A DNA stretch of 64,000 nucleotides, from NCBI RefSeq assembly GCF_024813435.1, contig NZ_JANAEZ010000004.1:124001-188000 (forward strand). Reading direction: 5' to 3'. A program made the position numbers and the translations under genes. This DNA comes from Cognataquiflexum gelatinilyticum. GTDB lineage: Bacteria; Bacteroidota; Bacteroidia; Cytophagales; Cyclobacteriaceae. The notes under the pieces were generated by a model. The model made no database searches. It saw nothing but the letters and a program-made list of their open reading frames with translations, and had not been told where the DNA came from. Every line of letters starts with the position of its first letter. The first letter of the stretch is position 1. Shown here piece by piece: positions 54,155-62,552 of the stretch.

Positions 54155-54862
54155 ATGAAACGGATTTTCTTACTTTTTACCTGCATCCTGTTCATGCTTC
54201 CCTTATTTTCGGAAGCACAGGTTAGGGTTCTGTCCGAAAACATCGAATTCAGTGGCACCATCGGCAGTTCTCAGAGAAAATCCCTGATCATACAAAACGA
54301 AAGTAACCAGGAAAAAGAATACAGCCTCAAGTTTCTCAGAGGCAATATCGGTTCTTCACAAAATGTAAAAATCTGTATCGGTGAAAAATGCTTTGACCCG
54401 AAAAGAGACCTTTCCAAAATAAAAATCAGCCTAAAACCGGGAGAGATCTTTACAGACCTTTACCTTGAGTTTGAATTAGGCATCACAGAAACCAAAGGAA
54501 ACTTTGATCTTCATTTCTATAACAGTACCAACATCAGAGATGTATTTGTGATAGAATCCGTATATGAAGTATTCAATCCAAGTGCGGATGAAACCAACCA
54601 TAAGGATATCAGTATAGGTGGTGCCTATCCAAATCCAACCAACAGGATGGCACAGATTGATTATATGATCAAAAATCCCAAAGCAGTTGTGAAAATAAGC
54701 ATCAACAGTTTCATCGGAAACCCTGTTGCTGAATACCAATTAGATCCTCTTCAAAAGAGCCTTGTGATCAATGTCGCAGATTTCAACCCTGGAGTTTATT
54801 TTTATACTTTATTCGTTGACAACAAAAATATCGTCACCAAAAAACTCGTTGTCAAGAAGTAA
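54155..54862 (+). CDS. Secreted protein with T9SS type A C-terminal sorting domain
   Basis: A 235-residue exported protein. The ATG at 54155 starts a signal peptide (IFLLFTCILFMLPLFSEAQ); the longer frame from 54089 has no signal character. Residues 25-140 form a beta domain of a kind common in Bacteroidota cargo (EFSGTIGSSQRKSLIIQNES, NVKICIGEKCFDPKRDLSK). The C-terminus (about 155-235) is the sorting domain: GAYPNPTNRMAQIDYMI, NSFIGNPVAEYQLDPL, then DFNPGVYFYTLFVDNKNIVT and a final KKLVVKK. Type IX secretion would release it or attach it to the surface. A short dedicated promoter precedes bamD after it. Confidence 0.85.
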   Translation: MKRIFLLFTCILFMLPLFSEAQVRVLSENIEFSGTIGSSQRKSLIIQNESNQEKEYSLKFLRGNIGSSQNVKICIGEKCFDPKRDLSKIKISLKPGEIFTDLYLEFELGITETKGNFDLHFYNSTNIRDVFVIESVYEVFNPSADETNHKDISIGGAYPNPTNRMAQIDYMIKNPKAVVKISINSFIGNPVAEYQLDPLQKSLVINVADFNPGVYFYTLFVDNKNIVTKKLVVKK

Positions 54863-54886
54863 GACCTTCTCCCGTTTGTTAAATAA

Positions 54887-54917
54887 TTGGTTTCAAATGA
54901 ATATTCCTTTATATTTG
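54887..54917 (+). promoter_or_regulatory. Promoter of the bamD operon
   Basis: TTG (54887-54889) is spaced 20 bases from TATATTTG (54910-54917), an exact TAnnTTTG. Transcription would start about nine bases before the bamD ATG at 54933. Confidence 0.6.
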
Positions 54918-54932
54918 CGCCTCCAAAAAGCA

Positions 54933-55841
54933 ATGAAAAAATTCTCCCTTTACATTATCCCTTTTATTCTCCTTGTTTCAATTTCAGGATGTTCCGGATT
55001 CTATAAATTAGAAAAAAGCACAAACTGGGAGGAACTTTATGAAGGGGCCAATAAATATTACAATGAAGGGGAATTCAATAAAGCTATTATCTTATATGAC
55101 AAAGTCCTTCCTGTAATCCGAGGAAGTGAAAAAGCTGAGCTTGCGGATTTCAATTACGCCTACTGTCATTTTAAATTAAAGAGATACATAGAATCTGCTG
55201 GATACTTCAATACTTTCTATCAAACATACAACCGAAGCCCGATGGCTGAAGAAGCTTTGTTTATGAATGCATATTCCCTATATCTTGATGCTCCGGATTA
55301 CAACCTTGACCAGAAAAGCAGTCACGATGCGGTAAATGCCATTCAGATATTTATCAACCGATTCCCGGAATCAGATTCATACGAAAGGGCAACTGCAATG
55401 ATCGAGGACCTTCAGATCAGATTTGAAGAAAAAGCATATCAGGAATCATTGCTTTACCTCAGACTTACGGAAGGTTTATACCCTGGAGATTTTTACAGGG
55501 CATGCATCATCAATTTTCAAAATTTTGCAAAAAGCTATCCAGATAGCAAACACAATGAAGAACTTGGCTATAAATTAGTAGAGGTGTCGTTGGCTTATGG
55601 AGAACGGAGTGTTTTTGACAAAAAGGAAGAGAGGCTAAAGGATGTTTCCAAATTTGCATCGCAGTTCAAAAGGAAATATCCTGAAAGCAAATATATTGGC
55701 AGTGTAGATGAATTGGTCAAAAAATCCCAAGTTGAATTACTTGCACACCAAACATTGAAAAAGGAATATGAGGATGAGTTGGCTAAGGCAAAAGCTCTCA
55801 ATGAAGCTGAAAAAAGTGAAGACCTCGAAAAAGACAAATAA
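54933..55841 (+). CDS. bamD: Outer-membrane assembly lipoprotein BamD
   Basis: Part of the beta-barrel assembly machine on the inner side of the outer membrane. The ATG at 54933 gives 302 residues and a lipobox (ILLVSISGC); frames from 54771 lack one. TPR-like helical repeats fill the rest: ELYEGANKYYNEGEFNKAII, LYDKVLPVIRGSEKAELADF, NYAYCHFKLKRYIESAGYFN, PMAEEALFMNAYSLYLDAP, and INRFPESDSYERATAMIEDL. The FPxS spacing of each repeat is typical of BamD/ComL. The acidic C-terminal end is Bacteroidota-like. Heads the operon rpoZ-coaBC-porD-recN. Confidence 0.92.
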   Translation: MKKFSLYIIPFILLVSISGCSGFYKLEKSTNWEELYEGANKYYNEGEFNKAIILYDKVLPVIRGSEKAELADFNYAYCHFKLKRYIESAGYFNTFYQTYNRSPMAEEALFMNAYSLYLDAPDYNLDQKSSHDAVNAIQIFINRFPESDSYERATAMIEDLQIRFEEKAYQESLLYLRLTEGLYPGDFYRACIINFQNFAKSYPDSKHNEELGYKLVEVSLAYGERSVFDKKEERLKDVSKFASQFKRKYPESKYIGSVDELVKKSQVELLAHQTLKKEYEDELAKAKALNEAEKSEDLEKDK

Positions 55842-55868
55842 TAAAGCAGCAATTTAAATTAAAAAAAT

Positions 55869-56180
55869 ATGGCAGTTAATCCATCAATTATCACTAGAGA
55901 TTTGGATAAGATTTCTGAAAAATCTGGAAACTTATATGAATCCATCCATATTGCTTCCCAAAGAGCAAAACAGATTTCTTCCAGCATGAAAGAAGAATTG
56001 AACAACAAGCTTTCTGAATTTGCCTCTACTGTGGATAATCTTGAAGAAGTATTCGAGAATAAAGAGCAAATCGAAATCTCCAAATTCTACGAAAGAATGC
56101 CAAAGCCATCTTCATTGGCTATGGAGGAGTTTTTGGAAGATAAATTGTATTTCAGACGTCCTGAGGCACCAACTGAATAA
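55869..56180 (+). CDS. rpoZ: RNA polymerase omega subunit (Bacteroidota type)
   Basis: A 103-residue subunit that folds against the beta' subunit and aids polymerase assembly. It shows the Rpb6/omega core SIITRDLDKISEKSGNLYES then IHIASQRAKQISSSMKEELN, the conserved A-x-R-A-x-Q-I helix; the C-terminal part KFYERMPKPSSLAMEEFLED is particular to Bacteroidota. Stop TAA overlaps the coaBC ATG by one base, and 27 bases separate it from bamD, so it is in the bamD operon. Confidence 0.9.
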   Translation: MAVNPSIITRDLDKISEKSGNLYESIHIASQRAKQISSSMKEELNNKLSEFASTVDNLEEVFENKEQIEISKFYERMPKPSSLAMEEFLEDKLYFRRPEAPTE

Positions 56181-57388
56181 TGCTTTTAAAGGGGAAAAAA
56201 ATTTTATTGGGAGTCACAGGAAGCATAGCGGCTTACAAGTCTGCTGTCCTTACCAGGCTTCTTGTCAAAGAAGGAGCAGAAGTACAAATCATAATGAGTA
56301 CTTCTGCTCTTGATTTTATTACCCCTTTAACCTTAGGCACCCTTTCCAAAGGGCCTGTGCATCATCGGTTTCACGATCCAAATTCCGGGGTATGGACCAA
56401 TCATGTTGATTTGGGCTTATGGGCTGATCTATTTTTAGTGGCACCAATCAGTGCCAACACTTTGGGCAAGTTTGCCAATGGTATTTGTGATAATTTACTC
56501 TCTGCTACCTACCTCTCCGCGAGATGCCCTGTGATGGTCGCTCCGGCCATGGACTTGGACATGTACCAGCATCCTTCTGTAAGGGAAAACCTTAACAGAA
56601 TCAAATCATTTGGCAACATCATACTTGAAGCTGAAACAGGCGAATTGGCAAGTGGACTTTCCGGACAGGGAAGACTCATGGAACCTGAACACATTCTTGA
56701 TTTTGTGATCAGTCACTTCGCCAAAGGACTTGAATTCAAAGGAAAAAAAATACTGATTACTTCTGGACCTACCCAAGAAGCCATTGATCCTGTAAGATTT
56801 ATAAGCAACCATTCTTCAGGTAAAATGGGTGCTGCAATCGCTGATTCATTTGCTGACCAGGGTGGAGAAGTTCATCTCATTTTGGGTGTGGGTGCTGTAA
56901 AGCCGGAAAATCCTTCCATAAAAATTTATCCTGTCAGGAGTGCGGAAGAAATGTATCAAGCTACATCCAATCTTCACAAGGAGATGGATATTTGTGTTTT
57001 TGCAGCAGCTGTGGCCGATTATGCCCCAAAGCATGTAGCTTCAGAAAAAATAAAAAAAGAAGGAGATGGAATGACCATTGAGTTGGTTAAAAACATAGAC
57101 ATTGCATATACACTTGGAAAAAACAAAGCTCCAAGTCAAATTCATGTCGGTTTTGCATTGGAAACAGAGAATGAAGAATTTCATGCAAAAACCAAACTCC
57201 AAAAGAAAAACTTTGACTTGATCGTGCTCAACTCAATGAGAGATGCCGGTGCTGGATTCCAATTGGATACTAACAAGGTCAGGATATTTACCGAAGATGG
57301 AAAATCCCTTGAATCTGCAGTCCTTCCAAAGGATCAAATCGCTCAGATGATTTTAAGAGAAATTAAAAATCTTCCCGTAAAAATCTGA
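56180..57388 (+). CDS. coaBC: Bifunctional phosphopantothenoylcysteine decarboxylase / phosphopantothenate-cysteine ligase
   Basis: Makes 4'-phosphopantetheine for coenzyme A: the CoaB half joins cysteine to phosphopantothenate and the CoaC half decarboxylates. The 402 residues have CoaC first: FMN strand LLGVTGSIAAYKSAVLTRLL, the active-site histidine in NHVDLGLWADL, APISANTLGKFANGICDNLL (PASANT-like) and MVAPAMDLDMYQHPSV. CoaB follows from about 190: ILITSGPTQEAIDPVRFISN with HSSGKMGAAIADSF, VFAAAVADYAPKHV and the lysine motif EKIKKEGD. A usual length and order. Read in the bamD operon with a one-base overlap at the start. Confidence 0.95.
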   Translation: MLLKGKKILLGVTGSIAAYKSAVLTRLLVKEGAEVQIIMSTSALDFITPLTLGTLSKGPVHHRFHDPNSGVWTNHVDLGLWADLFLVAPISANTLGKFANGICDNLLSATYLSARCPVMVAPAMDLDMYQHPSVRENLNRIKSFGNIILEAETGELASGLSGQGRLMEPEHILDFVISHFAKGLEFKGKKILITSGPTQEAIDPVRFISNHSSGKMGAAIADSFADQGGEVHLILGVGAVKPENPSIKIYPVRSAEEMYQATSNLHKEMDICVFAAAVADYAPKHVASEKIKKEGDGMTIELVKNIDIAYTLGKNKAPSQIHVGFALETENEEFHAKTKLQKKNFDLIVLNSMRDAGAGFQLDTNKVRIFTEDGKSLESAVLPKDQIAQMILREIKNLPVKI

Positions 57389-57429
57389 CAAAAAGAATAT
57401 CGTTATCTTTAAAAGAAAACCCATTCTCC

Positions 57430-58335
57430 ATGAAGATTCGACTTGCGGTACTACTTCTGATTTTTTTTATATCAACCCCCTCTTTTGCTCAAGAATTGAA
57501 TTTTTCAATTATCATTAACAGTGAAAGAGCACGTACCCAGGAGACTGCTATTTTCGAAAACATGAAAACCAGTTTCGAACAATTCCTCAATGGCAGAACA
57601 TGGACAGGTGACCAATTTCAGGCCTTTGAAAGAATCAAGGGGAATATTTTGATCACCATTTCAGACATGCCACAAGTAGGGGTCTACAATGCTACTGTTC
57701 AGATTCAAACAGTAAGGCCTGTATATGGAACAAACTATGAAAGTATGATTCTCAATTTCATAGATCGGAATTGGGGATTTGAATACCTACTCTCCCAACC
57801 TTTGGAGTTTAACAGGTTTGCATTTTTAAACAATATCAGTTCTTTGTTGGCATACTACGCTTACATAGCTTTGGGATTTGATTATGACAGTTTTTCATTA
57901 CGAGGGGGTACTCCCTATTTTGAAATTGCAAACGGAATAGTCAATAATGCCCAACAATCCAACCGGGCCGGATGGGCACCAAATCCCAATGATAGGAGAA
58001 ACAGGTATTGGCTGATCAATGACATATATACGTCTTCGGTTTTCGGACCAATCCGTGAGGCCATATATCTTTACCATAGAAAAGGCTTGGATTTACTCTT
58101 AACAAACCCAGAGGAAGCCTACCAAAATATGATAACGGCATTTCAATTGGTGGAAGAGGCAAATACGGCTCAGCCCAACAGCATTTTTGTAATCGCTTTT
58201 TTAGATGCCAAAAGAGATGAAATCATGCGGGTTCTTCAGAATGCACCAAAAGAAACAAGAACGGAAGCCGTTGGAATCCTCCTCAAAATTGACCCTAACA
58301 ACTCAAAAAGGTACAATGACCTACTTAAAGGTTGA
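57430..58335 (+). CDS. porD: Type IX secretion PorD-like protein (DUF4835)
   Basis: A 301-residue exported protein of the DUF4835 family. Signal peptide LLLIFFISTPSFAQ. The family pattern is plain: ELNFSIIINSERARTQETAI, FENMKTSFEQFLNGRTWTGD, NILITISDMPQVGVYNATVQ, IQTVRPVYGTNYESMILNFI, and further YEYLLSQPLEFN-like FEYLLSQPLEFNRFAFLNNI and NRAGWAPNPNDRRNRYWLIN. PorD is required for type IX secretion in Porphyromonas gingivalis; the assignment here rests on the family. The T9SS cargo gene at 54155 is nearby. It sits between coaBC and recN in the conserved order of the phylum. Confidence 0.85.
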   Translation: MKIRLAVLLLIFFISTPSFAQELNFSIIINSERARTQETAIFENMKTSFEQFLNGRTWTGDQFQAFERIKGNILITISDMPQVGVYNATVQIQTVRPVYGTNYESMILNFIDRNWGFEYLLSQPLEFNRFAFLNNISSLLAYYAYIALGFDYDSFSLRGGTPYFEIANGIVNNAQQSNRAGWAPNPNDRRNRYWLINDIYTSSVFGPIREAIYLYHRKGLDLLLTNPEEAYQNMITAFQLVEEANTAQPNSIFVIAFLDAKRDEIMRVLQNAPKETRTEAVGILLKIDPNNSKRYNDLLKG

Positions 58336-58378
58336 TACCAATCTTTCCTAAATTCTTTCAAAAAATTTAACCCTATAA

Positions 58379-60031
58379 ATGCTCCGTTCCCTCAGCATTG
58401 CCAATTATGCACTGATCCAAGGCCTGGAAATGAAGCCAAGCCCAAATCTCAATATGATTACCGGTGAAACAGGGGCTGGTAAATCAATTATGCTTGGGGC
58501 CGTTGGACTATTGCTTGGAAATCGGGCAGACACCAAAGCACTCTTGAACCCTGACAAAAAGTGTGTGGTAGAAGGGAATTTTGCTATTGGAGATTACGGA
58601 TTGGAAGATTTTTTTAGAAATGAAGACCTTGATTTTGATCCAGAATGCATCATCAGAAGGGAAATCAGCCCGAACGGTAAATCTCGGGCATTTATCAATG
58701 ATACTCCTGTAAAGCTTGAAACCTTGAAAGACCTTGGTAAGGCACTGATGGATATCCACTCACAGCATGACAACCTACAACTTGGAGAAGGTGAATACCA
58801 ATTGGATTTGGTGGATGCATTTTCGGGAAGCCATCAAGAAAAAGCTTCTTATTTATCAACTTTCAGGTCATTCCAGTCTGCAAAAAAGGCATTTGAAAAG
58901 CTAAGTCAAGAAGCTTTGGAAATGAAGAAAGAGGCTGATTTCAATAGATTTCAGCTGGAGGAATTGTCTGAATTGAAACTTCAGGAAGGTGAACAAAATG
59001 AGCTGGAAAGTGAGCAGGAAATCTTAGAAAATGCCGAAGACATCAAGTCCAAAATCCAGGAGGTCCTTTCCCAAATGGAAGACGAGCAATTTGGCGCCTT
59101 GAAGCTTTTGGCTCTAGCAAATCAAGGAGTCCAACAATTGACCAAATATGCGCATAAGTTTGAAACCTACGGCGAAAGATTCCAAAGCGTGCTAATTGAA
59201 TTGAAGGATATCGCAGCAAGTCTCGCAGAAGAAGATAACAAGGTTGAAGTTGATTTTGAAAAACTTGAAAGTGTAAGAACTAGACTTAGCAAAATCTATC
59301 AACTGCAGAAAAAACATGGTTTGGATACAGTGGAAGCACTGATCGCTTTGGAAAACGAATTGGCTGACAAAGTCTTTTTGGTGGAGAATCTGGATGAAGA
59401 ACTGGAGAAACTAAAAAAAGCCAAAGAAGCTGCGGAGAAAGAATTGACCGAAAAAGGCAAAGCCCTTTCCGAAAAAAGGAAATCAGCATTTCATCCATTT
59501 GCCTCCCAACTTGCAAAACTTTTGCATCAATTGGGTATGGAAAATGCGCAGGTTGAGTTTTCACATCAGCAAGTTTCTTCAACCAAAACTGGAATGGATC
59601 AGATTGATATCCTTTTTTCAGCCAATAAAGGAGTCAAACCACAGGCATTGAAACAGGTGGCCTCAGGTGGTGAATTTTCCAGATTGATTTTTGCCATCAA
59701 GTATATCATGGCTGATAAAATGGCACTGCCGACTTTGATTTTTGATGAAATAGATACAGGTGTTTCGGGTGAAATCGCCCTTCAAATGGTCCGGATGATG
59801 CAGGACATCGCCAAACAGCACCAAGTCATCTGCATCAGCCATTTGCCACAGGTGGCTGCCAAAGGCGACCAACATTACTTTGTATTTAAAGATAATAGTT
59901 CGGACAAGACAATCAGTAAAATCAAACTTCTGGAGGGAGAAGAACGAGTTTTGGAAATCGCCAAAATGATAGCCGGTGCCAATCCTTCTGCAAATGCCTT
60001 TGAAAGCGCGAGGGAGTTACTTGGGAGGTAA
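58379..60031 (+). CDS. recN: DNA repair protein RecN
   Basis: SMC-like ATPase in double-strand break repair. The 550 residues show Walker A MITGETGAGKSIMLGAVGL near residue 27, SRAFINDTPVKLETLKDLGK, a long coiled-coil (about 160-355) rich in Glu, Gln and Lys, the signature VASGGEFSRLIFAIKYIMAD, Walker B PTLIFDEIDTGVSGEIALQM and the His-loop VICISHLPQVAAKGDQHYFV. A normal length for the family. Last gene of the bamD operon; the following 184 bases are repeat-rich and carry no obvious terminator. Confidence 0.95.
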   Translation: MLRSLSIANYALIQGLEMKPSPNLNMITGETGAGKSIMLGAVGLLLGNRADTKALLNPDKKCVVEGNFAIGDYGLEDFFRNEDLDFDPECIIRREISPNGKSRAFINDTPVKLETLKDLGKALMDIHSQHDNLQLGEGEYQLDLVDAFSGSHQEKASYLSTFRSFQSAKKAFEKLSQEALEMKKEADFNRFQLEELSELKLQEGEQNELESEQEILENAEDIKSKIQEVLSQMEDEQFGALKLLALANQGVQQLTKYAHKFETYGERFQSVLIELKDIAASLAEEDNKVEVDFEKLESVRTRLSKIYQLQKKHGLDTVEALIALENELADKVFLVENLDEELEKLKKAKEAAEKELTEKGKALSEKRKSAFHPFASQLAKLLHQLGMENAQVEFSHQQVSSTKTGMDQIDILFSANKGVKPQALKQVASGGEFSRLIFAIKYIMADKMALPTLIFDEIDTGVSGEIALQMVRMMQDIAKQHQVICISHLPQVAAKGDQHYFVFKDNSSDKTISKIKLLEGEERVLEIAKMIAGANPSANAFESARELLGR

Positions 60032-60040
60032 TTGATAAAG

Positions 60041-60115
60041 GGTTGTAATTGTTCTAATGGTTGTAATTGTTGGTTGGTTAATTGGTTATTGGTTATATGG
60101 TTAACTGATATTGGG
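60041..60115. repeat. Degenerate G/T-rich repeats upstream of a foreign gene
   Basis: GGTTGTAATTGTT occurs exactly twice (60041-60053 and 60059-60071). It is followed by several copies of a TGGTTAA/TGGTTAT unit, roughly seven bases in period, to about 60103. Confidence 0.5.
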
Positions 60116-60162
60116 TTAGATATATTTCTTGAATCTTGATAATTTCTAATTGTTATTAGGAT

Positions 60163-61260
60163 GTTAGGTTTTCGAGTTAGCTGTAATTTTAAGGCGACAA
60201 TAAAAAAAACTTTCATTGGCTTCTAATAGAAAAAATAATACCAGAAAAAAATCAGAAGGGTTTGACCTTAAATATTTAGTAATTGCGTTGGGAGTAATTG
60301 GGTTGCTATTAACATTTTATATTGGCTACAGAGCTTCAGTAAGCGACAGGAAATTATTCTCAGTAAGTCTATTAGCACTATTTGCAGGACTATTATTTGA
60401 GAGTTTCAGAGTTTCGAACAATTGGAAAACAGTTATATTAATATTTGTTGGTTCATATTTTTTTAGTTTGCTCAATTTTCTTCCCGGGAAAAGAGAACAC
60501 ACTTACATTTTCGAAAACCATATTGAAAGTTGGCCTTACTATTTCATTTTTTTCTATGCGTTAGCATTTGCAATTTCTCATAAAGAAAGAGTAACCGTAA
60601 AGCTAACAGAAGGAATTACACTTCTTTTATCACTTTCATTGGTATATTGGACTATTGACTATGGATTTACAAACTACCGTAATTGGTTTGCCTATTCCAT
60701 ATTGACAATTGCTTTTTTGTTAGTAGCATTTTCAATTTTAAATGCTTTCACAAACCTACATTTATCGAAAACAACGCGATTAACATTAAGTGTTTGGAGT
60801 ACGGTAATTATGTTTGCGTTTGCTGTAGATAATATTTTTAGAGTATTTAACAATCCAGACATTGAAAGCTCATACCTATCTGACGGACTTTATATTGGAC
60901 TTCAATTTTTCTTATTAGGTGTTTCAGCAGTTTATATAATGCAAAACTACATGCTTCTTGCAGCATTTATCCCAAGTAAACATGGGAATTATAGACGCGA
61001 CCTAAAAGAGAACAACAAAGACCATATTGACAGATATTCAGACGAGCAAGTTTACTTTGGGCATTCTTTACTCTGTATAATATATGTAGGGATTGTTTAT
61101 GGTCTTAATTACAAATATCAAATCCTCCCAAGACATACAATGATATGGTTAGTATTTCTTACTTTCCCACTGATTTTAAGACTAACGGACTTTATTATAA
61201 ATGGAAGAAAAAACTACAGCTAACAATTAATATTATACCAACATGGGCTTTGCGTTAGGC
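60163..61260 (+). mobile_element. Possible single-gene cassette (boundaries GTTAGGT and GTTAGGC)
   Basis: GTTAGGT (60163-60169) and GTTAGGC (61254-61260) both fit GTTRRRY, the integron core-site motif, and they enclose one AT-rich gene in its forward direction. CTAAC of the stop codon region (61220-61224) pairs with GTTAG at the right end. The right-hand site is only about 41 bases and has no clear internal L boxes, so it is not a typical attC. No integrase is in the window. Call is tentative. Confidence 0.3.
60216..61223 (+). CDS. Multi-pass membrane protein of unknown family, AT-rich, likely acquired
   Basis: A 335-residue frame with a TTG start and no usable early ATG. About eight hydrophobic helices are seen (YLVIALGVIGLLLTFYIG, YYFIFFYALAFAIS, LTEGITLLLSLSLVYWTIDY, WFAYSILTIAFLLVAFSILN, VIMFAFAVDN, IGLQFFLLGVSAVYIMQNYM, HSLLCIIYVGIVYGL and HTMIWLVFLTFPLILRLTDF). 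A basic N-terminus precedes the first helix. No family recognised. Codon choice is far more AT-rich than in the neighbours (TTA, ATT, AAA dominate). It is flanked by repeats and GTTAGG motifs and disrupts nothing recognisable between recN and fabI. Confidence 0.75.
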   Translation: MASNRKNNTRKKSEGFDLKYLVIALGVIGLLLTFYIGYRASVSDRKLFSVSLLALFAGLLFESFRVSNNWKTVILIFVGSYFFSLLNFLPGKREHTYIFENHIESWPYYFIFFYALAFAISHKERVTVKLTEGITLLLSLSLVYWTIDYGFTNYRNWFAYSILTIAFLLVAFSILNAFTNLHLSKTTRLTLSVWSTVIMFAFAVDNIFRVFNNPDIESSYLSDGLYIGLQFFLLGVSAVYIMQNYMLLAAFIPSKHGNYRRDLKENNKDHIDRYSDEQVYFGHSLLCIIYVGIVYGLNYKYQILPRHTMIWLVFLTFPLILRLTDFIINGRKNYS

Positions 61261-61445
61261 AGAATGATCTGCAAACTTGAAGCTTTTTACTTTTGTTCAA
61301 GTAATTGTGCTGGTTGAAAGCAAAGTGCTCAAAAAACCCCTCGACCGATTAGCTCAAAATCATTGTAATTCGGCCAATTTTAGGTTCACTCATTCCATTT
61401 TCCTCTTACCATTCCCTTCTAATCCCATGCCTTTATCTCGCATCT
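61224..61445. other. Intergenic, left part of the recN-fabI spacer, no gene
   Basis: Together with the repeat (61446-61536) and the fabI leader this is about 410 bases without a gene. It begins with the cassette-like right end (61220-61260); no coding frame or RNA gene is recognised in the remainder. Confidence 0.4.
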
Positions 61446-61536
61446 TGGAACTCGGTTTTGAATTCTCAGCTCTCGACTCTTGATTCTCGCGTCTTGATAC
61501 TTGAAACTTGGTTCTTGGTACTTAATTCTTGGTGCC
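61446..61536 (+). repeat. Thirteen degenerate heptamer repeats (about TGRWWCT)
   Basis: Cut at every seventh base from 61446, the sequence gives TGGAACT, CGGTTTT, GAATTCT, CAGCTCT, CGACTCT, TGATTCT, CGCGTCT, TGATACT, TGAAACT, TGGTTCT, TGGTACT, TAATTCT, TGGTGCC. The last two bases are CT in eleven of thirteen units and G or A fills the second position. The phase never slips. It lies 100 bases before the fabI ATG and is not coding. Confidence 0.75.
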
Positions 61537-61635
61537 CTATACTTTTTACAATTACTACTAACGCTACCCTTATCTCCAAATCTTATTTTTTTCCTTATTT
61601 TTACACAATATTTGACCAAATCAAAAGAACATATC

Positions 61636-62451
61636 ATGCCAGAGAATTTATTGAAAGGAAAACTCGGAATCATCACAGGAGCTTTAGATGAAAACTCCAT
61701 TGCTTGGAAAGCTGCCATCAAGGCACACGAACAGGGTGGAAGGTTTGTATTGACCAACGCACCTATCGCCATGAGAATGGGAGCTATCAAGGAACTGGCA
61801 GAGCAATGCAATACCATCGTCATTCCGGCTGATGCAACTTCTTTGGAAGATATCGAAAAACTATATACCGAAGCCCGTGAGTATTTGGGTGGTAACTTCG
61901 ACTTTTTGCTTCACTCCATCGGCATGTCCCCAAATATCCGTAAAGGACGCTCCTATGGGGACCTCAATTACGAATGGGCTGCAAAATCCTATGATGTCTC
62001 TTCAGTATCTTTTCACAAAATGATGCAGGTAGCAGAGAAAATGGACGCCATGAACGAATGGGGTTCTATTCTTGGACTTTCTTACATAGCAGCACAAAGA
62101 GTTTATCCTTTTTATACCGATATGGCTGATGCAAAAGCACTTTTGGAAAGCATCGCGAGAGGTTATGGATATAGATATGGCAAGCTGAAAAAAGTAAGGG
62201 TAAATACCATTTCCCAATCCCCTACCAAAACTACCGCGGGAACAGGAATCGGCGGATTCGATACCTTCTATAATTTTGCGGATTCCATGTCACCATTGGG
62301 AAATGCTTCAGCTGAAGCTTGTGCTGATTATATCATTACCATGTTTTCAGATTTGACCAGAATGGTCACCATGCAAAACCTGTTTCATGACGGCGGTTAT
62401 TCCAATACAGGGATTTCTGAAGATATCATGAACAAGTTTATGGACCTTTAA
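61636..62451 (+). CDS. fabI: Enoyl-[acyl-carrier-protein] reductase (NADH)
   Basis: Last reductive step of each fatty-acid elongation cycle. The ATG at 61636 gives 271 residues; the frame upstream to 61501 runs through the heptamer repeats and is not family sequence. The cofactor start is LLKGKLGIITGALDENSIAW, with the FabI-type G-x5-S-I spacing. LLHSIGMSPNIRKGRSYGD lies near 95, and the Tyr-x6-Lys catalytic pair is in VYPFYTDMADAKALLE. The substrate-loop part VNTISQSPTKTTAGTGIGGF follows. Triclosan-class inhibitors target this family. A strong terminator follows about 60 bases downstream. Confidence 0.95.
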   Translation: MPENLLKGKLGIITGALDENSIAWKAAIKAHEQGGRFVLTNAPIAMRMGAIKELAEQCNTIVIPADATSLEDIEKLYTEAREYLGGNFDFLLHSIGMSPNIRKGRSYGDLNYEWAAKSYDVSSVSFHKMMQVAEKMDAMNEWGSILGLSYIAAQRVYPFYTDMADAKALLESIARGYGYRYGKLKKVRVNTISQSPTKTTAGTGIGGFDTFYNFADSMSPLGNASAEACADYIITMFSDLTRMVTMQNLFHDGGYSNTGISEDIMNKFMDL

Positions 62452-62513
62452 AAACGAAAACTTATTCCGCTTTTTATTAGGAACAAAATAGATATCAAGA
62501 TGCCGAATACGGT

Positions 62514-62552
62514 AAAAAAATAAGGGCTGATTAATTTCAGCCCTTATTTTTT
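62514..62552. terminator. Bidirectional terminator between fabI and truA
   Basis: AAAAAATAAGGGCTGA (62515-62530) pairs exactly with TCAGCCCTTATTTTTT (62537-62552) around TTAATT. The right arm includes the truA stop codon (62544-62546). A and T runs serve both directions. Confidence 0.93.

Noticed and set aside
60163..61260. A true integron gene cassette
   Set aside because: Right end too short, no L boxes, no intI in view; kept only as a tentative cassette-like element.
61501..61635. Upstream extension of fabI
   Set aside because: Would translate heptamer repeat and leader; family alignment starts at the ATG at 61636.
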